From the NCBI GenBank assembly GCA_000961765.1, contig LADT01000006.1, positions 92,051-156,050 of the forward strand: a DNA stretch of 64,000 nt. Direction: 5' to 3'. A model generated the notes under the pieces. It worked only from the letters and a program-made list of their open reading frames with translations, was not told the DNA's origin and did no database searches. Source of the stretch: Clostridiaceae bacterium BRH_c20a. Its GTDB lineage: Bacteria > Bacillota > Peptococcia > Peptococcales > BICA1-8. How positions within the stretch are numbered: position 1 is the stretch's first letter; each line of letters begins with the position of its first letter. The position numbers were made by a program, and so were the translations under genes. This document shows positions 51,737 through 62,314 of the stretch, piece after piece.

Positions 51737-51828
51737 ATTAAAAATTGAGTTCTAGTTTAGTCATTGGATAAAATATAAATTTTGAGAAAAAATATAATAG
51801 TATTGTTTCAAACCTTGGAGGCTATAAT

Positions 51829-53223
51829 TTGAACTCTATTGCTTTTATTCCGGGTATTAGACAAGAAGATTTAGCTTATATTATCAAACATTTTAGTATT
51901 GCTGACATTTCCGAATTGAAAAAATTGGCCCGGGACAAAAAAATTCGTAAGCTCAAAGGCTTTAATAGTAAAACAGAAATGGCACTTCTAAGAGGAATTC
52001 AACTGCTTGAAAGTAAACCTGTTTCTTTGCCGATAGGCATTGCCTTTGACTTTGCAGCAATATTAATAAATGAACTTAGAGCCTGGCCTCAAATTTGCCA
52101 GGTTTTACTTGTTGGGGAATTGAGAAGAGGTGTAGAAGAGGTCCGTTCAATAGAATTATTAGTACAAGCTCACTTTGAAGAAATAATAGAAGTTATAAAT
52201 GAAATACCCTTAGTATTTTTTAATAAACTAGAAGATGCTAAAATTAAGCTTAGTACCCCGTTGGGTATACCGTTATATATTCATTTCTCTTCAATTAAAT
52301 CCTGGGGAACTAGTAGTATAATTACTACAGGCTCCCCAAAACATTTACGGGCCTTATCTTGTAGTACTGAATATTTACCAGAATTTCCTGAAGAAAATGA
52401 GGTCTACAAAAACCTAGGTTTACCTTGGATTCCACCAGAAATAAGAGAAACAGGTTTTGAAGTTCAATTTGCCCAAGGAAATTTAATACCAAAGCTAATA
52501 GATTTAAAAGCCATTGAAGGGGATTTGCATTTACACAGCAAATGGAGTGACGGCTCTAACACTATAGAGGAAATTATTAAAAAAGGGATAAAATTAGGTT
52601 ATGAATATATCGCGATTACTGACCATTCCCAATCCTTGACAATAGCTGGCGGACTAAAAACACATGACCTTATAAGACAAATTCTGGAAATCGGTAATCT
52701 GCAATTAAGATTTCCCCAAATACGAATACTAAAAGGTGCTGAAGTAGACATACTTCCCGATGGGTCGTTGGATTTTACTGATGATATTTTAGAGAAGTTG
52801 GATATAGTTATTGCTTCAGTTCACAGTCATTTTCATATGAAGGAAGTTGAAATGACAAAAAGAATTACAACTGCTTTAAAACATCCCTTAGTTAAGATAT
52901 TAGCTCATCCCACAGGTAGAGTTTTGGGAAAAAGACCAGGTTATAATGTGGATATCAAGGAGGTTATTAAAACAGCTACTAGTTATAATAAAATATTAGA
53001 AATTAATGCATCACCAGACCGATTAGACTTAAGAGATGAACACCTACAATATGCTAAAACAAAGAGCGTTAAAATAGCTATAAACACTGATGCACATCAT
53101 ATTGATAGAATGCATGATATGTATTTTGGAGTGCAGACTGCAAAACGGGGTTGGCAAACAAGTGAAGATATAGTAAATTCCTGGTGTTATGAAAAGCTAA
53201 AGCAATATTTGTCAAATATATGA
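51829..53223 (+). CDS. PolX-like protein with degenerate polymerase site and intact PHP domain
   Basis: 464 aa, against about 570 for PolX. Residues about 1-65 hold HhH-like helices (IPGIRQEDLAYIIKHFSI), about 80-215 a nucleotidyltransferase-like region, and 225-464 the PHP exonuclease domain with DLHLHSKWSDG, ITDHS, GAEVDI, HSHFH, AHPTGR and NTDAHH, all PHP metal ligands. The polymerase motif reads LVGELRRGVEEVRSIELLVQ, where PolX has GSYRRG and an aspartate pair; both Asp are missing. It is probably a nuclease only. Family firm, polymerase loss seen in sequence. Confidence 0.88.
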   Translation: MNSIAFIPGIRQEDLAYIIKHFSIADISELKKLARDKKIRKLKGFNSKTEMALLRGIQLLESKPVSLPIGIAFDFAAILINELRAWPQICQVLLVGELRRGVEEVRSIELLVQAHFEEIIEVINEIPLVFFNKLEDAKIKLSTPLGIPLYIHFSSIKSWGTSSIITTGSPKHLRALSCSTEYLPEFPEENEVYKNLGLPWIPPEIRETGFEVQFAQGNLIPKLIDLKAIEGDLHLHSKWSDGSNTIEEIIKKGIKLGYEYIAITDHSQSLTIAGGLKTHDLIRQILEIGNLQLRFPQIRILKGAEVDILPDGSLDFTDDILEKLDIVIASVHSHFHMKEVEMTKRITTALKHPLVKILAHPTGRVLGKRPGYNVDIKEVIKTATSYNKILEINASPDRLDLRDEHLQYAKTKSVKIAINTDAHHIDRMHDMYFGVQTAKRGWQTSEDIVNSWCYEKLKQYLSNI

Positions 53224-53235
53224 GGGGGTTTTACG

Positions 53236-54186
53236 ATGAAGTTACAAGAAGTATATGAATTAATTGTTAATATGGGCAAAGAAACCGATCCCCGGGGAAA
53301 CAGACTCGAACAAATATTAAAAAATAAGTCAAAAGAACTTAATGATTTAAAAGAAGAAGATAAAAAATATTTCGATCAAGATAAATTATTTAATCCTTAC
53401 TCAGATACTAGAATCCTTTATGGTGAGAAAGGAAGTCTTGTTAAAACAGTATTAGCGGGTATTGATGTTGAAACAGCAGAAATTTTATTGGCTGATAGAT
53501 TAACTGAAAAGGGAACTAAAATTGATCTAGTACTTAGTCATCATCCGGAAGGAAAGGCCTTAGCCGGCTTACATGAAGTGATGGGGCTGCAAGAAGAGAT
53601 TCTCTATGATTTAGGTGTTCCTATAAATGTGGCTCAGGGAATATTAGCTTCTAGAATTAGTGAGGTACAGAGGGGTTTATTGCCTCTTAACCATAATAGG
53701 GGAGTAGATACAGCAAAAATCTTAGATATACCTCTAATGTGTGCTCATACACCTGCGGATAATCAAGTACAATTTTTTTTAGAAAAGCTATTTTCAGATA
53801 AAAAGCCTGAGTATTTAAGCGATATTATTAAAATATTAAAAGAAATACCTGAATATGAAGAAGCAATATACCTGGGAGCGGGTCCGAAAATAATTGTAGG
53901 AACGGAAAAGAGAAAGACAGGAAAGGTTTTTGTTGATATGACAGGCGGAACGAGCGGCTCAGAAAACACCTATGAAAAACTTTCTGCAGCGGGTATTGGT
54001 ACCATTGTTGGCATGCACATGGGTGAAAAACATAGAAAAGAAGCTGAAAAGAACCATATTAATGTAATTATAGCCGGTCATATAGCAAGTGATTCTCTGG
54101 GAATGAACTTAATTCTGGATAAATTAGAAGATAAGGGACTAAATATTATACCTTGTTCAGGGATAATAAGAGTAAGAAGAAGTTAG
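53236..54186 (+). CDS. Nif3-like metal-binding protein
   Basis: 316 aa. Nif3/GTP-cyclohydrolase-I-type-2 family features: LSHHPEG (first His pair), AGIDVE, VGTEKR, GMHMGEKH and AGHIASDSLGMN as metal-site motifs. The family is conserved in bacteria and archaea but has no agreed function. It lies 12 bases after the PolX-like gene. Confidence 0.8.
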   Translation: MKLQEVYELIVNMGKETDPRGNRLEQILKNKSKELNDLKEEDKKYFDQDKLFNPYSDTRILYGEKGSLVKTVLAGIDVETAEILLADRLTEKGTKIDLVLSHHPEGKALAGLHEVMGLQEEILYDLGVPINVAQGILASRISEVQRGLLPLNHNRGVDTAKILDIPLMCAHTPADNQVQFFLEKLFSDKKPEYLSDIIKILKEIPEYEEAIYLGAGPKIIVGTEKRKTGKVFVDMTGGTSGSENTYEKLSAAGIGTIVGMHMGEKHRKEAEKNHINVIIAGHIASDSLGMNLILDKLEDKGLNIIPCSGIIRVRRS

Positions 54187-54204
54187 TTATTGGAGGAAAT
54201 ATCT

Positions 54205-56739
54205 ATGCAGAAAATAGAATTATTGGCACCGGCGGGAAAGATAGAAGCTTTCAGGGCTGCAGTTGAAAATGGAGCAGATGCTGTTTATTTGGGCGGAAGC
54301 ATGTTTAGTGCCCGTCAATATGCCGGTAATTTTGGGTTTGAAGAAATAAAAGAAGCTATTAATTTTGCTCATGGACGGAGGGTTAAAGTCTATGTAGCTG
54401 TAAACACACTTATTGCTAATGAGGAAATTGATAAATTCATTACATACCTTTATCAATTGGCAGAAGTTCAGGTGGATGCTATTATAGTGCAAGACCTGGG
54501 AATTGCCCATATAATTCGCAAAGCTTTGCCCCAAATGGAGTTGCATGCTAGTACACAAATGACAGTCCATAATTCCCCAGGGGTTAAATTTCTTGAAGAT
54601 ATGGGGTTTAGAAGAGGGGTTTTAGCCCGTGAGGTTTCTTTTGAAAATATTAAATTGATAAAACAGACTACTTTTTTAGAGCTAGAAACCTTTGTCCATG
54701 GAGCCTTATGTATTGCCTACTCAGGACAATGCTTAATGAGCAGCATGATAGGCGGTCGTAGTGGAAACAGGGGCAGATGCGCACAGCCCTGTCGGATGAA
54801 ATATGGGTTAGTTAACAAAAAAGGTAATCTATTAGTAAAACCGGAAACTACCGGGGAGCATTTGCTAAGCCCCCGAGACCTGAAAATGATTCAGCATGTA
54901 CCTGAATTAATCGAAGCAGGGATAGTTTCTTTAAAAATTGAAGGCAGAATGAAAAGGCCGGAATATGTTGCAACAGTTGTTAGGAATTACCGAGAAGCTA
55001 TTGACAGGTATTATCAAAATCCTGAAAAATTCCAGATCGACAAAGCTTGGGGAAAAGAGTTGGAACAGATATTTAATAGGGATTTTACTACAGGGTATTA
55101 TTTTGGCAATCAAGGTAAAGAATTGATGAGCTTTAAAAGACCTAATAACAGGGGCTTACTTTTAGGTAGAATTACTAAAGTAGAAAACGGATTGATTTTC
55201 ATTCACCTTGTGGAACCATTAGCTGTTGGAGATGGCTATGAAGTCTGGGTGACTAAAGGTGGGCGCATAGCAGGAGAAGTAAAAGAGATTTATTATAATA
55301 ACAAAAAAACCTTAAAATCAGATGCTGGGCAAGAAATAGCAATTAAGGTTACAGGAAAACCCAGAGTGGGAGACCGGGTTTTTAAAACCCATGACATAGA
55401 TTTAATGCAAAGGGCAAAGGAGAGTTATTTGTCCCCAAAAGTTAGTCGCAAGATTGGTTTGCAGCTGGAAGTTTTATTTGAAGAGGGGCAGAAAATGTTG
55501 GTTAAGGCTTGTGATACAGAGGGTTATGACCTGCAGTTTTCCGGAGATTATATTATTGAAAAGGCAAAAAAACACCCTATAAATTATGATACACTGTGGC
55601 AGCAGTTTGCTCGATTGGGGAACACTCCTTTTGAATTAAAGCAATTAGACGCAAAGATAAAGGGAGATATAATTGTACCAGTTAGTGAATTAAATCAAAT
55701 GAGAAGGAAAGTTGTTGAAGGATTAATAAATAAGCGCCAGGAAGAACTGACCAAGAATGTACCTAATAAAACGGTTTATTTAGATAAAGTAAAAGAGATT
55801 CAGCATAATATTCCTCAATCAGAAAAACTAAACATTAAGCCCCAACTTTCAGTTTTAGTAGGAAATCTAGAAGGAGTAAAAGCAGCTGTTTATTCCGGAG
55901 CAAATCAAGTATATTTTAATTGGGAAGGATTGAAAAACAAACCAGGATTTACGTGGGATAGTATTAAAGAAGGGATAACCCTTTGTGAACAGAATGATAT
56001 AAAAGCTGTGTTACGATTACCAAGATTGGTATCCGAAACAGAACTAATAAAGGTAAAAGAGGATTTGACGAAACTAAAGGCTTTTGGTTTCCATGGGTTT
56101 CTAGTAGGCAATTTAGGAATTTTGAATTTGGCAGGTTATTTGGGTTTAGAAAAAATTTACGCCGATTATACCTTAAATATCTTTAATGATTATACAATCC
56201 AAAAGTTACTTGAGATGAAAATTACTCAAGCTGCTTTATCACCCGAACTAACCTTGGAACAGATAAACAATTTCTCCTTTTTGGGAAATTTGCCTTTGGA
56301 GGTCATCGTCCACGGCAATTTCCCTTTGATGGTTAGTGAATATTGTGCCATAGGAAGTATACAAGGAAATAAGACTAGCAGCGAATCTTGTCAGGGAGCC
56401 TGTACAGGGAAAGATTTTGGATTAAAGGATAGAATGAACTTTATTTTCCCTTTAGAGATGGATGCAAACTGTCGCATGTTAGTATATAATGCTAAACCAT
56501 TAAATTTATATAAGGATATCAAAGGTGTTCTTTCTTCCGGCATTAATATAATTCGTATCGAAGGACGTAAAGAAAATGCTGAATGGGTAAGACTTGTTAC
56601 TCAAATATATCGTCAGGCAATAGATGATTGGTTTGAATATAGACGGGCTTATCAACCAATGGAGCATGAAGTTAATACTTTGGATAAGCTAGAACCGGGA
56701 GGTTTTACTACGGGACATTATTTTAGAGGAGTCCTTTAA
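54205..56739 (+). CDS. U32 family peptidase with DUF3656-like region
   Basis: 844 aa from ATG 54205 (GGAGG 8 bases upstream). The N-terminal U32 domain (ELLAPAGKIEAFRAAVENGA, YLGGSMFSAR) includes the family signature ETFVHGALCIAYSGQCLMSS and RSGNRGRCAQPCR. The C-terminal half has a second U32-like part (HGNFPLMVSEYCAIG, GACTGKD). Several U32 proteins of this size (RlhA/TrhP type) are involved in 23S rRNA or tRNA hydroxylation rather than proteolysis. Cys residues at the signature may bind Fe-S. Confidence 0.9.
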   Translation: MQKIELLAPAGKIEAFRAAVENGADAVYLGGSMFSARQYAGNFGFEEIKEAINFAHGRRVKVYVAVNTLIANEEIDKFITYLYQLAEVQVDAIIVQDLGIAHIIRKALPQMELHASTQMTVHNSPGVKFLEDMGFRRGVLAREVSFENIKLIKQTTFLELETFVHGALCIAYSGQCLMSSMIGGRSGNRGRCAQPCRMKYGLVNKKGNLLVKPETTGEHLLSPRDLKMIQHVPELIEAGIVSLKIEGRMKRPEYVATVVRNYREAIDRYYQNPEKFQIDKAWGKELEQIFNRDFTTGYYFGNQGKELMSFKRPNNRGLLLGRITKVENGLIFIHLVEPLAVGDGYEVWVTKGGRIAGEVKEIYYNNKKTLKSDAGQEIAIKVTGKPRVGDRVFKTHDIDLMQRAKESYLSPKVSRKIGLQLEVLFEEGQKMLVKACDTEGYDLQFSGDYIIEKAKKHPINYDTLWQQFARLGNTPFELKQLDAKIKGDIIVPVSELNQMRRKVVEGLINKRQEELTKNVPNKTVYLDKVKEIQHNIPQSEKLNIKPQLSVLVGNLEGVKAAVYSGANQVYFNWEGLKNKPGFTWDSIKEGITLCEQNDIKAVLRLPRLVSETELIKVKEDLTKLKAFGFHGFLVGNLGILNLAGYLGLEKIYADYTLNIFNDYTIQKLLEMKITQAALSPELTLEQINNFSFLGNLPLEVIVHGNFPLMVSEYCAIGSIQGNKTSSESCQGACTGKDFGLKDRMNFIFPLEMDANCRMLVYNAKPLNLYKDIKGVLSSGINIIRIEGRKENAEWVRLVTQIYRQAIDDWFEYRRAYQPMEHEVNTLDKLEPGGFTTGHYFRGVL

Positions 56740-56782
56740 TTTTCTATGTAAACGAAATGATGAATAAAGCAGGGTGAAGGAA

Positions 56783-59149
56783 ATGAATGAATTTACACTT
56801 AAAAAGCTGGAATTTGATAAAATTAAGACTCGATTAATAAATGAATGCAGTTCAGGACTAGGGAAAGAAGTTGCTAAAACTATAGAGCCTATAACCGATC
56901 TAGAGCTGATTCAAGTATGGCAGCAGGAAACTTCTGAGGGAGTATTAATCAGAAGATATGAACCTCAAATTCCTCTAGGTGGAATTGTTGATATTGGAAT
57001 TCAGATAAGGAAAGCGGAAATTGGAGGGATTTTAGAGGCAGAAGAGTTCTTAAAGGTTTTTGATATATTAAGTGCTAGTAGAAAGCTAAAAAGGTTTTTT
57101 CTAAATAATAAAAAACAGTATTCTTGCCCCAGGATGGAGTTGTTATCGGGTCAACTAAATATTATCAAGGAATTAGAAGATGAGATTGAAAAAATAATAT
57201 CCTCCGATGGGGAGGTTAGAGACACTGCTTCTTCTACGCTTTTAAATTTAAGAAGGAAAATGGTTACTTTACAAAATAGAATTAAAGAGAAACTTGATAG
57301 TTTAGTTAAATCTGACAATAGCAATAAATTTTTGCAGGATTCAATAATTACAATTAGGGGAGATCGTTATGTTGTTCCTGTTAAACAGGAATATCGCAAT
57401 CAAGTCCCGGGGATAATCCACGACCAATCGGGAAGTGGTGCTACTTTATTTATTGAACCTATGGCAGTGGTTGAGTTAAACAATGATTTGCGTAAGACTC
57501 ATTCTGATGAACGGGATGAAATATTAAGAATTTTATCTGAGCTTAGTGCAAAAATGGCCCAATATACTGAAGACCTAAAGATGAATTTAGATATTTTATC
57601 CAAAATTGATTTCATTTTTGCTAAAGCTCGGCTAAGTGAAAAACTAGATGCTATTGAGCCTAAGATTGTTTTGGAAAGGAAAATAACTATAAAGAGGGGG
57701 CGCCACCCTTTAATTCCGTTCAACGAAGTAGTACCTTTGACTATTTCTTTGGGTGAAGATTTTGGTTTATTAGTTATTACAGGACCAAATACTGGCGGGA
57801 AGACAGTGACTTTGAAAACTGTAGGCTTGTTTGTTTTAATGGCACAGAGCGGTTTGCATATTCCCGCCGATATAGGCAGTTCAATTGGTATTTTCCAGAA
57901 GGTTTTTGCTGATATAGGGGATGAACAGAGTATTGAGCAGTCCTTAAGTACATTTTCCTCTCATATGACAAATATAGTAAAGATACTGGAGCAAGCTGAT
58001 GATTTCACTTTGGTTTTATTAGATGAATTAGGGGCAGGTACAGATCCTTCGGAAGGTGCTGCCTTGGCAATCTCTATTTTGGAGTTTTTAAAAGCAAAAA
58101 ATACAAAGCTAATTGCAACAACTCACTATAGTGAGCTAAAAACATATGCTTTTAATGAACCTAAAGTACAAAATGCTAGTATGGAATTTGATATAAAAAC
58201 ACTAAGACCGACTTATAAATTATTAATTGGAGTACCTGGGAAAAGTAATGCTTTTGAAATCGCCGGTAGATTAGGATTACAGGATGAAATAGTTCTGAAG
58301 GCTAGAAGCTTAATAAGTCAAGATGAAAAAGATGTTGCTGAACTAATTGAAAACCTGGAATCAAATCGGTTAACTAGTGAGTTAAGCAGACAGGAAGCTG
58401 AGAACAAATTAAAATTAGTGGAGGAAAAACTAGTTTCTATCAAGCAACAAGAAACTAAAATTAATGCTTCGGCTGATAATATTATTAGGAAAGCACAGGA
58501 AGAGGCACTCCAAATTATAAAAAAAGCCAGGAAAGAAAGCGAAGATATAATTAAAGAGATACGTCAACTTGCCAAAGAAGAAATAATTAAGGCAGAGAAT
58601 AAAGCCTTAGATTTAAAAAAAGAATTAGAAAATAAAGAGGATAAGTTAACCTCGAAAGTATTAAAAGGGCCTAAAGTTACTGGGCAAAAACCGAAAGACC
58701 TTAAAATTGGGCAAGAGGTATTTATTCCTAAATTAAATCAAGCGGGGACTGTTATTGCAGAACCAAATAATAATGAAGAGTTGCAGGTGCAAACGGGAAT
58801 TATAAAAATTACAGTAAAACTTAATGAAGTCCAGATGGTGGAAAGAAAAAAAGAAATAACCCAAAGGGGTATAGGAAAGATTGTTTCTAATAAAAGCGAA
58901 AGCATTAAAACTGAATTTGATTTTAGAGGCTCAAATGTTGAGGAAGCTATTCCCCTTGTTGATAAATATTTAGATGATGCATATTTATCTGGACTGAGTC
59001 AGGTTTATCTAATACATGGTAAAGGCACAGGTGTTTTACGTAACTATATTCGGGAGATGCTAAAGAAACACCCTCATGTAAAATCTATGCGGACAGGTGG
59101 ATTTGATGAGGGCGGCAGTGGGGTTACGGTAGTAGAACTCAAAAGGTAG
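56783..59149 (+). CDS. mutS2: Endonuclease MutS2
   Basis: 788 aa from ATG 56783 (GTG 56774 also possible). Core and lever domains are followed by the MutS ATPase (Walker A GPNTGGKTVTLK; Walker B VLLDELGAGTDPSEG; H-loop TTHYSELK), a long coiled coil and the C-terminal Smr nuclease domain (DFRGSNVEEA, LIHGKGTGVLR). MutS2 splits collided ribosomes and acts on recombination intermediates. Full length. Confidence 0.95.
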   Translation: MNEFTLKKLEFDKIKTRLINECSSGLGKEVAKTIEPITDLELIQVWQQETSEGVLIRRYEPQIPLGGIVDIGIQIRKAEIGGILEAEEFLKVFDILSASRKLKRFFLNNKKQYSCPRMELLSGQLNIIKELEDEIEKIISSDGEVRDTASSTLLNLRRKMVTLQNRIKEKLDSLVKSDNSNKFLQDSIITIRGDRYVVPVKQEYRNQVPGIIHDQSGSGATLFIEPMAVVELNNDLRKTHSDERDEILRILSELSAKMAQYTEDLKMNLDILSKIDFIFAKARLSEKLDAIEPKIVLERKITIKRGRHPLIPFNEVVPLTISLGEDFGLLVITGPNTGGKTVTLKTVGLFVLMAQSGLHIPADIGSSIGIFQKVFADIGDEQSIEQSLSTFSSHMTNIVKILEQADDFTLVLLDELGAGTDPSEGAALAISILEFLKAKNTKLIATTHYSELKTYAFNEPKVQNASMEFDIKTLRPTYKLLIGVPGKSNAFEIAGRLGLQDEIVLKARSLISQDEKDVAELIENLESNRLTSELSRQEAENKLKLVEEKLVSIKQQETKINASADNIIRKAQEEALQIIKKARKESEDIIKEIRQLAKEEIIKAENKALDLKKELENKEDKLTSKVLKGPKVTGQKPKDLKIGQEVFIPKLNQAGTVIAEPNNNEELQVQTGIIKITVKLNEVQMVERKKEITQRGIGKIVSNKSESIKTEFDFRGSNVEEAIPLVDKYLDDAYLSGLSQVYLIHGKGTGVLRNYIREMLKKHPHVKSMRTGGFDEGGSGVTVVELKR

Positions 59150-59180
59150 AAAAGACTTCACTACACATTCGTTTTAAAAG

Positions 59181-59214
59181 AGCCCCTGGCAATTACAGTT
59201 GCCGGGGGCCCTTT
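59181..59214. terminator. Bidirectional terminator between mutS2 and PBP gene
   Basis: GCCCCTGGCAA and TTGCCGGGGGC pair around 6 bases; U-rich flanks on both sides (CTTTTT rightwards, TCTTTT leftwards). It separates two convergent genes. Confidence 0.8.
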
Positions 59215-62091
59215 TTAATCATTTCCGTTGGACATCTTTATTCTAATCATTACTTCATTAGATATAGGACTTTGTCTATTCAATTGGACATCATGACCGA
59301 TGACTCTGTAGTAATAGGTCTTACCAACTTCAATATCTTTATCAACATAGGATGGGGTATTTATCATTTCATTTTGGGAAATCTGATTGCTTGCTCCTGG
59401 TTGAAAACCAGCTTGTTCAGATCTAAAAAGATAATAATTAAAATCACCGTCAGGATGGGGTGGTGACCATCCCAAGTCAATTTGCAATTGGCCATTTATT
59501 GCTTTAGCTTGAGCATTAAGCTTTGGTGGTTTCATAGCCCGATCTGTTTGGTTTTGTCCTGGTATAGCAACTTGGTTTGAGGCAGGACTTTGTATATTGC
59601 TAAGTTTGTCTACAGCGATTACCCTGTAATAATATATCTGGCCTGGTTTTATAGTATTATCTGTAAAACTATTAAAGTCAAAATCCTCGTTCACTGCAAT
59701 ACGGTTATTAGCATTTGGAATAAAACCAGGTTCAGTGGAACGATAAATATTAAAAATTGTGTTTTCATTAGTTTGAGGCCAACTCCATGTTAATCTCGCG
59801 GCTTTAACAATACTGCTATCTTCATGCATTTCTGCTTCACCTTTTAGGCTAATTGACGAGGCTGATGAATTGTGCAGCGTACAATACTGGCTGGGCAGTT
59901 CTAAATGGGCATCTTCAGGGACTACATTATTAAATCTATCTGTTGGTAATCCTTCAGCACTCCATGGTTGTGGCCGTTTAAGGAATATTTTTGTGACAGG
60001 AGGTGATGGACAGTCTGGTGTGTATAGTTGTCCTGTTTCTGGATCGATTTGAGCCCGAATCCAAATATTAGAGACCTCCGTTGGAATAAAATTCTTGTTA
60101 AAAATTTCGCTGATAATAAACTCCTGAGGTGTCAATTCATTTGGCAATAAGCCTGATTTATAATCCACCGTTACATTAATAATATTTGCAGGCCGTGAAA
60201 ATTGGCTTGGCGGTAAATCTTTGTGGGCAGTTTCCATAACTTCTTTCCAAATAGGCCCAGCATCATTTCCACCACCAATAACATTACTCATTTGCTTTGG
60301 TTCATCATATCCTAACCACACGACACTAACTAAATCAGGAGTATATCCAACAAACCAGGCATCTTTATTGTCAGAAGTTGTTCCAGTTTTTCCGGAAACA
60401 GGACGGTCAGCAAGCTTTGCTTTTGTACCGGTGCCTGCTTGAACAACTGTTTCTAACATACTTGTCATTTGATAGGCCGTTTCTTCACTCATTACGACCC
60501 TTTTTTTAGTTTTATTCTCCCAAATTATATTTCCGTTTTTATCTTCAATTTTTGTAATGGCATATGGTTCAACGTAAACACCTTTATTTGCAAATGTTCC
60601 ATAGGCAGCAGTTAGCTCTAAGGGAGTAATTCCCTTAGTTAGACCGCCTAAAGCAAGGGATAATCCCATATCATTTTGTTTGCCACTTGGAACCAAGGAA
60701 GTAATACCCAGGTTTTCGGCAAAACGGTAGCCTTCTGGTACACCAATTTGTTTTAACATTTTTACCGCAACTGTATTGATAGACCATTGGATTCCTGTCC
60801 TCATAGAAATTAGACCACGGTATCTATTATTATAGTTTTTCGGAGCCCAGACACCTTCGTAGGTCTTATATGCTTCTGGATAGTCATCTAGAACAGTTGC
60901 TGGAGAATAGCCTTTTTCCAGAGCCGGTCCATAAACTACTATAGGTTTAATAGCAGAGCCAGGCTGGCGTATAGCTTGAGTAGCACGGTTGAAATTTCTT
61001 TTACCCTCTTGGTTTCTTCCCCCCATAAGACCTTTGATCTCACCAGTGTGTGGATCTAAAACAACCATTGCCGATTGGATTAGCAAGTCCTTTTGATTAC
61101 TGGTTGGAAATTTTTCCGGGTTAGCATAAATTTCTTCCATTTTGTTTTGTGTATTCTGATCTAACGTCGTATAAATTTTATAACCTTGCGTGTATAATTT
61201 TCTGCTGTCACCATCTGTTAAATCTAACTTATTAATTGCTTGTTCAACAACATGATCAATAAAAGATTGGTACTTATATTTTTGTTTATTTAGTGTTTTA
61301 TCTGTGAGAGTAATAGGTGTACCTTTTAAGTCATTTGCTTCTTCCTGAGTTAATTTACCGAAACCAACCATTGCATTTAATACAATTGCTCTTCGATTTT
61401 CAGCTGCTTCAGGACGTAATATTGGGGAATGCTTAGATGGATTCTGAATTACACCTGCCAACATTGCACTTTCCTCAATATTTACATCTCTTGCCGATTT
61501 ACCAAAATAAGTTTGGGCAGCGGCTTCAATGCCATATGCCCCATGTCCAAAGTACACTTTATTTAAATAAAATTCTAGTATCTCATTTTTTGAATAATCA
61601 TTTTCAACTTTTATGGCAATAACTGCTTCTTGGATTTTTCTTTTATAAGATTTCTCGTTTCTATCAAGCATAGATATACCGACTAACTGTTGAGTTAAAG
61701 TACTTCCTCCTTGAACAACACGACCGCTTTTTAAATTTGCTACGAATGCACCGGCAATTCTATATGGATCAACGCCGTTATGTTGTTCAAAGCGTTGGTC
61801 TTCTATAGCTAATAGGGCATCTTTTACGTGGGGAGATATTTGTTCGAGTTTAATCGGAATTCGGTTTTCTTCTCCATGGAGTGAGTCAATTTTATTACCT
61901 TTGTTATCAAATACATCGGATGTAATTGCGTATTGTTCGAAACCATCATCCTCTATATTGGGCATATTTTTGACTGCCCCTGCAACAAACCCAATACCTG
62001 CTCCACCAACTATAAAAGCAAAAAGAAGTATGACTAAAAATACTATCCTATATATATTTACTTTTTGTTTTTTTTCTTTTTTCCTTGACAT
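59215..62091 (-). CDS. Class A penicillin-binding protein with two FN3-like domains
   Basis: 958 aa bifunctional PBP1A-type enzyme. A membrane anchor (IVFLVILLFAFIVGGAGIGF) precedes a GT51 glycosyltransferase (EDQRFEQHNGVD, GGSTLTQQLVG, LEFYLNKVYFGHGAYG) and a transpeptidase with SAIK (in RQPGSAIKP), SIN (SINTVAVKML) and KTG (VSGKTGTTSDN). After about residue 760 two fibronectin-III-like domains (about 770-860, 870-950) extend the usual length. It polymerises and cross-links peptidoglycan. SD AGGAGG lies just upstream. Confidence 0.94.
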   Translation of the reverse strand: MSRKKEKKQKVNIYRIVFLVILLFAFIVGGAGIGFVAGAVKNMPNIEDDGFEQYAITSDVFDNKGNKIDSLHGEENRIPIKLEQISPHVKDALLAIEDQRFEQHNGVDPYRIAGAFVANLKSGRVVQGGSTLTQQLVGISMLDRNEKSYKRKIQEAVIAIKVENDYSKNEILEFYLNKVYFGHGAYGIEAAAQTYFGKSARDVNIEESAMLAGVIQNPSKHSPILRPEAAENRRAIVLNAMVGFGKLTQEEANDLKGTPITLTDKTLNKQKYKYQSFIDHVVEQAINKLDLTDGDSRKLYTQGYKIYTTLDQNTQNKMEEIYANPEKFPTSNQKDLLIQSAMVVLDPHTGEIKGLMGGRNQEGKRNFNRATQAIRQPGSAIKPIVVYGPALEKGYSPATVLDDYPEAYKTYEGVWAPKNYNNRYRGLISMRTGIQWSINTVAVKMLKQIGVPEGYRFAENLGITSLVPSGKQNDMGLSLALGGLTKGITPLELTAAYGTFANKGVYVEPYAITKIEDKNGNIIWENKTKKRVVMSEETAYQMTSMLETVVQAGTGTKAKLADRPVSGKTGTTSDNKDAWFVGYTPDLVSVVWLGYDEPKQMSNVIGGGNDAGPIWKEVMETAHKDLPPSQFSRPANIINVTVDYKSGLLPNELTPQEFIISEIFNKNFIPTEVSNIWIRAQIDPETGQLYTPDCPSPPVTKIFLKRPQPWSAEGLPTDRFNNVVPEDAHLELPSQYCTLHNSSASSISLKGEAEMHEDSSIVKAARLTWSWPQTNENTIFNIYRSTEPGFIPNANNRIAVNEDFDFNSFTDNTIKPGQIYYYRVIAVDKLSNIQSPASNQVAIPGQNQTDRAMKPPKLNAQAKAINGQLQIDLGWSPPHPDGDFNYYLFRSEQAGFQPGASNQISQNEMINTPSYVDKDIEVGKTYYYRVIGHDVQLNRQSPISNEVMIRIKMSNGND

Positions 62092-62122
62092 TTAGGTTAA
62101 CCTCCTTTGTCCTGCTTGCAAT

Positions 62123-62128
62123 ATTATA
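62123..62128 (-). promoter_or_regulatory. Candidate -10 box of the PBP gene
   Basis: TATAAT on the minus strand about 30 bases before the SD; the -35 region (TTTAAT) is poor, so the call is tentative. Confidence 0.3.
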
Positions 62129-62314
62129 GCATATTCATAAATACTATTAAAACATAAAACTCTATACAAAATGCATTATAAAAACAGGTGAAATTCCCTT
62201 TCTTTGTAATTATTTACGAAACAATTATAATATTTCGCAAGAAAGCTTTAAAAATTGTCGTTCACCTTTAGATAATCTTAACATATATTAGACATGTAAG
62301 GAGGTGTAAGCCTT

